Assembly: GCA_035296325.1 (NCBI GenBank)
Contig: DATHBD010000063.1
Span: forward strand, 62,001-126,000
DNA length: 64,000 nt
DNA from: DATHBD01 sp035296325
Lineage (GTDB): Bacteria > Actinomycetota > Actinomycetes > Mycobacteriales > Micromonosporaceae
Reading direction: 5' to 3'
Shown here in pieces: positions 57,826 to 64,000 of the stretch. The notes below the pieces were generated by a model that was not told the origin of the DNA, searched no databases, and was given only the letters and a program-made list of their open reading frames with translations. How positions within the stretch are numbered: the first letter of the stretch is position 1; every line of letters starts with the position of its first letter. Both the position numbers and the translations under genes were made by a program.

Positions 57826-59001
57826 GTGAACGAGCACATCGGTGAGCGGGTTCGATACTGGCGCCGCCGCAGGGGCGGCATGAGTCAGCGCACACTCGCC
57901 GGGCTGGCCGGCGTGAGCCAGGGGTTCATTTCGCAGGTGGAGACCGGCGTGCAGTCGATTGATCGGCGCTCCACGCTGGTCGCCCTGGCCGCGGCGCTCC
58001 AGATCACCGTTGCCGATCTGATCGGTGAGCCCGGTGATCCCACCGATCCCAACCGGGCTCAGGCCGCACGCTCCGTGCCCGACATCCGGCTCGCGCTCGC
58101 AGAGGTCGATGCCCAGGACGCCGGGCCGGCATCACGAAGCCAGGACGAGGTTCGCGCGGTCCTGGCACAGGCGGACGCGTTCCGGGTCGCCTGTGACTAC
58201 GCCCGGAGCGGGCCCATCCTCCCCGGACTGCTCCGAGACGCCGCCTCGCACGAACCGGCACTCCGCGGCGAGGTCCTGCACCAGGTCGCGACGTTCCTAC
58301 GGTCGGTCGGCTATCGCGACCTTGCCTGGCGCGCGTCGGATATGGCGCTGTCGGCCGCTCGGGAAGCGGAGGACATGACGCTGCTCGGTGCGGTCCAGTT
58401 TGCGCGCCTCAAGTGCCTCCCCCCGGAGGCGTCCGGAGTCATCGCCCGCCAGGCCAGGCGGACATACGAGGAGCTTCAACCGCACACCGCTGACCCGGGG
58501 GTGCGGCGGGGTTACGGCGCGCTGCATCTCATGGCAGCCTTCGTCGAGGCGTCCGCGAATGACACTGGCAACATCCAGGCGCACCTTGACGAGGCGCGGG
58601 CGGAGGCGGACACGCTCGGAGAGCCGGCGTACGCCGGTGGGCTGACCATGGCATTCGGGCCGACCAACGTCGGGCTCTGGGCGATGGGCTCGGCGCTGGA
58701 GCTTGCAGAGCACCATCGGGTGGTCGAGATTGCCAAGACCGTTGACCCGGACGGCGTCCCCAACGCCAACCGGCAATCCACGTACTGGCTCGACTACGGC
58801 CGGGCGCTGGCGCATCTCGGTCGCGACCACGAAGCCATCGGTGCGTTGGCGCGGGCTGAGAGCAAGGCTCCACAGCACGTCAAGATGCTGCCCGCCGCTC
58901 GGAGCACCGTCGCCTCGATGATCGGGCGGGCCCGACACAGAGCGGTCGCTGATGACCTACGCAGACTGGCGGACAAAATGGGCCTGGCCAGCACCGGATA
59001 A
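57826..59001 (+). CDS. XRE-family helix-turn-helix regulator with TPR-like C-terminus
   Basis: 391 residues. HTH at the N-terminus: IGERVRYWRRRRGGMSQRTLAGLAGVSQGFISQVETG (residues ~5-42), then about 300 residues of helical, TPR-like repeats (VLHQVATFLRSVGYRDLAWRASDMALSAARE). This two-part layout is very common and multi-copy in Micromonosporaceae and Streptomyces, often beside small unknown genes. GGAGG precedes the GTG. The two small genes downstream are probably in the same transcriptional neighbourhood. Confidence 0.85.
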   Translation: MNEHIGERVRYWRRRRGGMSQRTLAGLAGVSQGFISQVETGVQSIDRRSTLVALAAALQITVADLIGEPGDPTDPNRAQAARSVPDIRLALAEVDAQDAGPASRSQDEVRAVLAQADAFRVACDYARSGPILPGLLRDAASHEPALRGEVLHQVATFLRSVGYRDLAWRASDMALSAAREAEDMTLLGAVQFARLKCLPPEASGVIARQARRTYEELQPHTADPGVRRGYGALHLMAAFVEASANDTGNIQAHLDEARAEADTLGEPAYAGGLTMAFGPTNVGLWAMGSALELAEHHRVVEIAKTVDPDGVPNANRQSTYWLDYGRALAHLGRDHEAIGALARAESKAPQHVKMLPAARSTVASMIGRARHRAVADDLRRLADKMGLASTG

Positions 59002-59048
59002 GCAGCGGTAATCATCGCGTCACCTTCGGCCACATAGCGTTCCCGGCA

Positions 59049-59092
59049 GCACGGCGGGTCGACCGATCCGCTCCAGACCTGGCCCGCCGTGC
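59049..59092 (+). terminator. Hairpin after the XRE regulator gene
   Basis: GCACGGCGGG and CCCGCCGTGC form a 10-bp perfect stem with a 24-nt loop, followed by CTTTC. It starts 48 bp after the regulator stop and ends 21 bp before the next small gene. Confidence 0.5.
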
Positions 59093-59113
59093 CTTTCGAG
59101 ACCGGGAGGCGCC

Positions 59114-59278
59114 ATGCGGCCATTGGTTCACTATCCCCGCGAAGCGCGCTGGTGGCGTCGGCAGCGATGTGTGTGCGGGATGCTGCTGTGGCGCTGCCCT
59201 GATTGGCGGGAGACCCTGACGCACCAACGCGCCGCTTCCCAGGTACTCGGCGGCCCGTACGTGCCGGGTTCCCGATGA
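59114..59278 (+). CDS. Small Trp/Cys/Arg-rich protein
   Basis: 54 residues beginning MRPLVHYPREARWWRRQR, with CVCG and WRCPDW motifs that could bind a metal. GGGAGG lies about 6 nt before the ATG, and the stop overlaps the next ATG in an ATGA junction, which supports both as real genes. Function unknown. Pairs of such tiny genes next to XRE regulators are frequent in actinomycetes. Confidence 0.65.
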   Translation: MRPLVHYPREARWWRRQRCVCGMLLWRCPDWRETLTHQRAASQVLGGPYVPGSR

Positions 59279-59556
59279 TCCGCTACCGCCGGGAATCAGC
59301 GGAATCCCCGTACCACCCGCCGTCGCCCGGTTTTCACATGCCGATGACGCCGACGTGGGACTGCTCCGGATGCACGGGGCCGTGGCCATGCGAGACCAAG
59401 CGCCGGCAGCTCGTCGCCGAATACACCGATGCCCCGATGTCGCTCTACCTGATGATGGCGATGCGACTTACCGACGCGTCCGGCGATCTGCCACGCGTCC
59501 CGGCCGGCGAGCTGTACGCCAGATTCCTGGGTTGGGTCCGGGATGCCCGCAGGTAG
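59275..59556 (+). CDS. Small protein with C-x2-C ... PWPC motif
   Basis: 93 residues. WDCSGCTGPWPCETKRRQL is a recognisable Cys motif of small actinobacterial proteins (variants of CxxCGxPWPC), followed by a helical MSLYLMMAMRLTDASGDLP segment and YARFLGWVRDARR at the end. It may bind zinc or mediate an interaction with the neighbouring regulator; this is inference. The start overlaps the preceding stop. The stop lies inside the left arm of the following palindromic terminator. Confidence 0.75.
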   Translation: MIRYRRESAESPYHPPSPGFHMPMTPTWDCSGCTGPWPCETKRRQLVAEYTDAPMSLYLMMAMRLTDASGDLPRVPAGELYARFLGWVRDARR

Positions 59557-59580
59557 GTGAGGTCCTCACCTACCTGCGGG
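59546..59580. terminator. Perfect 17-bp palindromic terminator shared by convergent genes
   Basis: CCCGCAGGTAGGTGAGG, one T, then its exact reverse complement. The stop codons of both flanking genes lie within the arms, so both transcripts end in the same hairpin. Confidence 0.85.
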
Positions 59581-60120
59581 GTCGTTGGCCTGGTCCCGCC
59601 ACAGCTGATCAAACAACGTACGGGTGTCGCTGAGCAGTTGCGGGAGCACCTTGGTCCGCCCGATCACGGGCATGAAGTTGGTGTCCCCGCCCCATCGCGG
59701 CACGATGTGCTGGTGCAGGTGCGCCGCGATCCCGGCGCCGGCCACCGAGCCCTGGTTCATGCCGAGGTTGAACCCGTGGGCGCCGCTGCACCGCCGCACC
59801 ACCCGCATCGCCGTCTGGGTGAACCGCGCCAGCTCGACCGTCTCGGCGTCATCCAGCTCGGTGTAGTCGGCGACATGCCGGTACGGGCAGATCAGCAGAT
59901 GCCCCGGGTTGTACGGGTAGAGGTTGAGCACCGCGAAGACGACCTGGCCACGCGCCACCACCAGACTGTCGGTGCCGGGCTGGGACGGGGCGAGGCAGAA
60001 CGGACAACCATCCGGCTGGTCGTACCCGCCCACCGGGCGGTCGTCGCCGGTGATGTAGGCCATCCGGTGCGGCGTCCACAGCCGCTCCAGCTCATCGGCG
60101 ACGCCGGGCTGCTCTGTCAT
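59566..60120 (-). CDS. HIT family protein (AP-4-A phosphorylase-like)
   Basis: 184 residues. CPFCLAPSQPG zinc-type N-terminal pair, VFAVLNLYPYNPGHLLICPYRH, GFNLGMNQGSVAGAGIAAHLHQHIVPRW with the histidine triad HLHQH. Matches the actinobacterial diadenosine tetraphosphate phosphorylase-like HIT protein that stands between thrS and pgsA. Here the neighbour pgsA is displaced by the EF-G2/glycosidase/XRE block. Confidence 0.93.
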   Translation of the reverse strand: MTEQPGVADELERLWTPHRMAYITGDDRPVGGYDQPDGCPFCLAPSQPGTDSLVVARGQVVFAVLNLYPYNPGHLLICPYRHVADYTELDDAETVELARFTQTAMRVVRRCSGAHGFNLGMNQGSVAGAGIAAHLHQHIVPRWGGDTNFMPVIGRTKVLPQLLSDTRTLFDQLWRDQANDPAGR

Positions 60121-60144
60121 CGCAGCGATCCTACGGCGTGGGGC

Positions 60145-62163
60145 TCACGCCGCCGAGGGCCCCTGGTTGGTCCGCGAGCGCACGACCTCCGCCATGTGCG
60201 CCACCGCCTCGTCCAGCGGCACCCCGTTGCGCTGCGAGCCGTCGCGGTACCGGAAGGACACCGTGCCGCCCGCCACGTCGTCGTCGCCGGCGATCACCAT
60301 GAACGGGATCTTCTGCTGCTGTGCGGTGCGGATCTTCTTCTGCATCCGCTCGTCGGAGCCGTCCACCTCGACCCGGATCCCCTCGACCCGCGCGCGGGTC
60401 GCGAAGGACTCCAGGTACTCGGTGTGGTCGGAGCGGATCGGGATGCAGACCGCCTGCACCGGCGCGAGCCACGCCGGGAAGGCGCCGGCGTAGTGCTCGG
60501 TGAGGACGCCGAAGAAGCGCTCGATCGACCCGAACAGCGCGCGGTGGATCATCACCGGCCGCTGCCGGGTGCCGTCGGACCCCTGGAATTCCAACTCGAA
60601 GCGCTCCGGCAGGTTGAAGTCCACCTGGATGGTCGACATCTGCCAGGTCCGCCCGATCGCGTCCTTGGCCTGCACCGAGATCTTCGGCCCGTAGAAGGCC
60701 GCACCACCCGGGTCCGGGATCAGCTCCAGCCCGGACGTCGCGGCCGCCGCGCGCAGCGCCTCGGTGGCCTCCTCCCACGCGGCCGGCTCGCCGATGAACT
60801 TCGGCGAGTCGTCCCGGGTGGACAGTTCCAGGTAGAAGTCGGTCAGCCCGTAGTCACGCAGCAGGCCGAGCACGAAGCTCAGCAGTGAGACCAGCTCGTC
60901 GGCCATCTGCTCGCGGGTGCAGTAGATGTGCGCGTCGTCCTGGGTCATCCCGCGCACCCGGGTCAGCCCGTGCACCACGCCGGACTTCTCGAACCGGTAC
61001 ACCGTGCCGAACTCGAACAGCCGCAGCGGCAGCTCGCGGTAGGACCGGCCGCGGGCCCGGAAGATCAGGTTGTGGAACGGGCAGTTCATCGGCTTGAGGT
61101 AGTAGTTCGCACCCTCCATCTCCATCGGCGGGTACATCCCGTCGGCGTACCACTGGAGGTGGCCGGAGGTCTGGAACAACTGCTCCTTGGTGATGTGCGG
61201 GGTGTTGACGAACGAGTACCCCTCCTGCTCGTGCCGGGTGCGCGAGTAGGCCTCCATCTCCCGGCGGATGGTGCCGCCCTTGGGGTGGAAGACGGCGAGG
61301 CCGGAGCCGATCTCGTCCGGGAAGCTGAACAGGTCGAGGTCCGCGCCGAGCTTGCGGTGGTCGCGGCGGGCGGCCTCCTCCAGCAGCTTCTGGTACGCCT
61401 TGAGCTCGTCGCGGGTCGGCCACGCGGTCCCGTAGATGCGCTGCAGCTGCGGGTTCTTCTCCGAGCCCCGCCAGTAGGCGGCGGCGGAGCGCATCAGCTT
61501 GAACGCGCCGATCAGCCGGGTCGACGGCAGGTGCGGCCCGCGGCACAGGTCCGACCAGCAGACCTTGCCGGAGTCGGCATCGACGTTGTCGTAGATGGTC
61601 AACTCGCCGCCGCCCACCTCCATGAGCTCGGAGCTGTCCATGCCGTCGACGGCTCCGTCGGACTTCACATCGACGAGCTCCAGCTTGTACGGCTCGGCGG
61701 CCAGCTCAGCCTTCGCCTGCTCCACCGAGTCGAACCGCCGCCGCCGGAAGCGCTGCCCGGCCTTGACGATCTCCTGCATCCGCTTCTCGATGCGGGCCAG
61801 ATCCTCCGGATGGAACGGGGTGGCCACATCGAAGTCGTAGTAGAAGCCGTTGTCGATGGGCGGACCGATGCCCAGCCGCGCGTCCGGGAAGAGGTCCTGG
61901 ACCGCCTGCGCCATCACGTGCGCGGCCGAGTGACGCAGCACGTTGAGCCCGTCCGGCGAGGACATGGTCACCGGCTCGACCTCGACGTCGGTCTCCGGCA
62001 CCCAGTCCAGGTCGCGCAGCCGACCGGTGCCGTCGCGCACCACGACGACTGCCTGCGGGCCATGGGCCGGCAGGCCGGCGGCCGCCACCGCGTCGGCGGC
62101 CGTCGTCCCGGCCGGAATGGCGACGGGAGCGAGAGTGACGGCGGCACGGGCAGGTGCGGACAC
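60145..62163 (-). CDS. thrS: Threonine--tRNA ligase
   Basis: 672 residues. N-terminal TGS domain, editing domain with HSAAHVMAQAVQDLFPDA (HxxxH) and the distal CRGPHL (C-x-x-x-H region), class II core with RGMTQDDAHIYCTREQM, MNCPFHNLIF, and an anticodon domain ending RYRDGSQRNGVPLDEAV. GTG at VSAPARAAVTL chosen: GGAG is 6-8 nt upstream; a longer ATG frame lacks a ribosome-binding site. It heads the thrS-HIT pair with a 24-bp gap. Confidence 0.97.
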   Translation of the reverse strand: MSAPARAAVTLAPVAIPAGTTAADAVAAAGLPAHGPQAVVVVRDGTGRLRDLDWVPETDVEVEPVTMSSPDGLNVLRHSAAHVMAQAVQDLFPDARLGIGPPIDNGFYYDFDVATPFHPEDLARIEKRMQEIVKAGQRFRRRRFDSVEQAKAELAAEPYKLELVDVKSDGAVDGMDSSELMEVGGGELTIYDNVDADSGKVCWSDLCRGPHLPSTRLIGAFKLMRSAAAYWRGSEKNPQLQRIYGTAWPTRDELKAYQKLLEEAARRDHRKLGADLDLFSFPDEIGSGLAVFHPKGGTIRREMEAYSRTRHEQEGYSFVNTPHITKEQLFQTSGHLQWYADGMYPPMEMEGANYYLKPMNCPFHNLIFRARGRSYRELPLRLFEFGTVYRFEKSGVVHGLTRVRGMTQDDAHIYCTREQMADELVSLLSFVLGLLRDYGLTDFYLELSTRDDSPKFIGEPAAWEEATEALRAAAATSGLELIPDPGGAAFYGPKISVQAKDAIGRTWQMSTIQVDFNLPERFELEFQGSDGTRQRPVMIHRALFGSIERFFGVLTEHYAGAFPAWLAPVQAVCIPIRSDHTEYLESFATRARVEGIRVEVDGSDERMQKKIRTAQQQKIPFMVIAGDDDVAGGTVSFRYRDGSQRNGVPLDEAVAHMAEVVRSRTNQGPSAA

Positions 62164-62247
62164 GGGAATCTCCAACAGCCGGGGAACGGGTTCCCCGTGA
62201 TGGTATCGGTCGTGCCGGATGCCCACCTCGGCATTACCCCGCGCGGG

Positions 62248-62859
62248 TCAGCGCAGCGCCGCGTACACCCCTCCGGCGACGAGCGCGCCGACCACCGCGC
62301 CCACCACCGCCTGACCTACGGTGTGGTCGGTGAGCTGCACCCGGGACCAGCCCACGAGTACGACCAGCGGCAGCGCCAGCAGCGCGTACGGCCCGAAGAC
62401 CAACGCCAGGATCACGCACGATCCGGCCGCCACCGCCGTGTGGATCGACATCTTCCACCAGTGCGACACCACAGCGGCCACGACCAGGCCCACCCCGCCG
62501 GCGACCACCGCGGCGAGCAGCGCCCGGGCGGCCCCCAGCGCGACCAGCACGACCACGCCGAACACCACCGAGCCGACCCCGACGAGCAGCGGCCCGCGGC
62601 GCTGCCGCCGGTCGCCGATGTGGTGGTCGGTGAGCCGACCCGACCGCACGCCGCGCAGGATGTACGTGAACGGCAGCACGCTCTCGAACAGCGCCGCGAC
62701 AGCGCCCCACAGCAGGCCGCGGGGACGGTAGCCGTCGCTGTGCCAGCCAAGCAGGACCAGCAGGACGCTGACCAGCACGGCCGGCGCGAGCGCTTCGGTC
62801 ACGACGCGGGCCAGCCGCATCCGCACCGTCGCGTGCTGCGATGGCACCGCGGTCCCCAT
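62248..62859 (-). CDS. PAP2-like membrane protein
   Basis: 203 residues, five to six membrane helices. A PAP2-type pattern can be traced: KMSIHTAVAAGSC (in place of PSGH) and GWSRVQLTDHTVGQAVVGAVVG (SRxxxxxH). The first KxxxxxxRP motif is only partly kept (around RLTDHHIGDRRQRR). It may be a lipid phosphatase or a non-catalytic relative. It lies upstream of thrS in the same direction. Confidence 0.65.
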   Translation of the reverse strand: MGTAVPSQHATVRMRLARVVTEALAPAVLVSVLLVLLGWHSDGYRPRGLLWGAVAALFESVLPFTYILRGVRSGRLTDHHIGDRRQRRGPLLVGVGSVVFGVVVLVALGAARALLAAVVAGGVGLVVAAVVSHWWKMSIHTAVAAGSCVILALVFGPYALLALPLVVLVGWSRVQLTDHTVGQAVVGAVVGALVAGGVYAALR

Positions 62860-62926
62860 CCCACCCCCAGATCGTCACGACTCCGCGGACATTGTGCCCC
62901 CTGGACGGCTGACACCCGGTGATCGG

Positions 62927-64000
62927 CTACCGCTTCCAGAAGGGCGCGCGGCGCGGACCATCGGGTGCGTCGCCGGGGTCGGGCGGCGCGGCCCTGCCGG
63001 CGACCTCGTCGAGGATGCGCAGCGCGTACGCCCACAGCTCCTCCAGCGGGCGCGCCGCGAAGGTGTCCGGGCGCAGTGCCTCGGCAAGGCGGCGCAGCGG
63101 CTCAGCCCCGACCCCGGCCCCGACCGTCAGCGCCACCAACCGGGTGCCCAGGTCTTCCAGCAGCTCCCGGCGCTCGTAGGCCGGCCGGCCCTCGGCGGCG
63201 CGCAGCCGCTGCGCCTCCCGGGCCGCCTGGGTCGGGAGCATCCGGTCAGCCGCGTCGGCCGGCGGCGGACCGGCGAGCGAGCGGCCGCGCTTCAGGTCAC
63301 CGGCGGTGAGGCCGCCGACCTGGGCGGTCCGGGCCAGCCACTGGTGCTTCTTGCCTGCGGGCGAGGCGATCGGCGCGCCCGTCGCGGCGGGACCCGGTGC
63401 CAGTTCGGCCGAGGCCAGCCGCAGCCCGATCGGGGCACTCATGGAGAGCAGCACCGCTCCCGACGCCGGTCCGGATGCTTCGAAGTTGTGCCACCCCGCC
63501 ACCGGCTCCACCGGCTGCACCACCCGGCGGGGGCGGCCGCCCTCGTTCACCACCCGGTCGTCCACGGCGACGTACGCGGTGAACCGGCACAGCACGCGGA
63601 AGCGGAGCGATGCCGCCACGATGCGGCGCTCCAGCTCGGCCACCGCTCCGCCCCGCTGCGCCACATATCGATCCTCGAGCTCGCGGAGGTGGGCGCGGGC
63701 CCAGACCGCCCTCCGGGCGGCGCCGTCGTGCACGGCGGCGACGGCCCGCGCGGACCACTCCTGCCCGTCCCTCGTCGTGCCCCGCACGGTGAGTGCTCCC
63801 TCTGCCGCGCCGCGGTACCGACCGCGCACCACGTACGGCACACCCGGAAAGACGTCCGCAAGCCGGTCCGGGGTACGGGTGTCGGCGAGCAGCGCGAGGC
63901 CGTCCGCGTCGATCCGCAGCCCGGTCGCCAGCGGCGCACCGATCCGCCGGTGGATCCGGTCCATCGCCTCGTCCAGGCGGTCCTCGCTCTCCACCAGTTC
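62927..64000 (-). CDS. VIT/VWA-domain-type protein, C-terminal part (runs off right edge)
   Basis: The frame is open to the window end, with ~357 residues visible. FRVLCRFTAYVAVDDRVVNEGGRPRRVVQPVEPVAGW is the conserved stretch after the VWA domain in actinobacterial VIT/VWA (inter-alpha-trypsin-inhibitor-like) proteins. Downstream is an Ala/Pro/Gly-rich linker and a helical C-terminal domain ending RRAPFWKR. The N-terminal VIT and VWA domains would lie beyond the edge. Function unknown. Confidence 0.65.
   Translation of the reverse strand, partial: ELVESEDRLDEAMDRIHRRIGAPLATGLRIDADGLALLADTRTPDRLADVFPGVPYVVRGRYRGAAEGALTVRGTTRDGQEWSARAVAAVHDGAARRAVWARAHLRELEDRYVAQRGGAVAELERRIVAASLRFRVLCRFTAYVAVDDRVVNEGGRPRRVVQPVEPVAGWHNFEASGPASGAVLLSMSAPIGLRLASAELAPGPAATGAPIASPAGKKHQWLARTAQVGGLTAGDLKRGRSLAGPPPADAADRMLPTQAAREAQRLRAAEGRPAYERRELLEDLGTRLVALTVGAGVGAEPLRRLAEALRPDTFAARPLEELWAYALRILDEVAGRAAPPDPGDAPDGPRRAPFWKR

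Noticed and set aside
1..64000. tRNA, rRNA, CRISPR, insertion sequence, prophage or plasmid origin
   Set aside because: I looked for cloverleaf and TTCGAATCC-type signatures, repeat-spacer arrays, transposase DDE motifs and flanking inverted repeats and found none that hold up.

Overview
The window is a chromosomal segment of a high-GC actinobacterium. The gene content and order suggest the Micromonosporaceae (Micromonospora-like): RarA–DUF948–DUF6167–alaS, thrS–HIT–pgsA–PIM acyltransferase–pimA–pdxS–pdxT–yebC–ruvCAB–yajC–secDF–apt–relA–PPIase–MBL–hisS, ATGA/GTGA start-stop overlaps, GTG/TTG starts and G/C at third codon positions. The genus is an inference; there is no rRNA to confirm it. 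I saw no tRNA, rRNA, CRISPR array, insertion sequence or phage genes.

Layout. 1–5 kb: housekeeping genes on the minus strand (alaS 5' end, DUF6167, DUF948, rarA, aspS). 4.9–10 kb: a SRPBCC-like gene and the urease operon ureABCFGD, with no ureE but a His-rich UreG. 10.4–15.4 kb: a urea-type ABC importer, urtABCDE. 15.4–18.6 kb: an ECF41-type sigma factor and an MMPL exporter. 18.7–26.6 kb: an accessory region of small unrelated genes (GNAT, GrpB, DinB, APH(3')-like kinase, SET-domain protein, PEP-mutase-family enzyme with a very short P450-like protein and ArsR, F420-type reductase, NAD(P)-binding protein with HxlR, TfoX) with gene debris between some of them. 26.8–30.9 kb: a guanidine-I (ykkC) riboswitch followed by a GdmH-like, nickel-type guanidine hydrolase and a three-gene ABC importer, closed by a strong terminator. 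30.9–31.5 kb: a RHH/MazF-like toxin-antitoxin pair. 31.5–53.2 kb: the conserved actinobacterial housekeeping run, interrupted by a TetR/MFS pair. 53.4–59.6 kb: an inserted block with an EF-G2-like GTPase, a clan-A glycosidase and an XRE regulator plus two small Cys/Trp-rich proteins. 59.6–64 kb: HIT protein, thrS, a PAP2-like membrane protein and a partial VIT/VWA-type protein.

How the genes work together. The strongest story is nitrogen scavenging. Guanidine would be sensed by the ykkC RNA, imported by the riboswitch-controlled ABC system and hydrolysed to urea and ammonia by the GdmH-like enzyme. Urea from that reaction, or imported by UrtABCDE, would be hydrolysed by the nickel urease about 17 kb away. 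A GlnR-like box precedes ureA. Both predicted hydrolases need nickel; UreG and the guanidine hydrolase each carry a His-rich N-terminus, and UreE and HypA/HypB are absent from the window. The rest of the housekeeping run covers tRNA charging, recombination (RarA, RuvABC), Sec translocation, stringent response, purine salvage, PLP synthesis and phosphatidylinositol mannoside synthesis.
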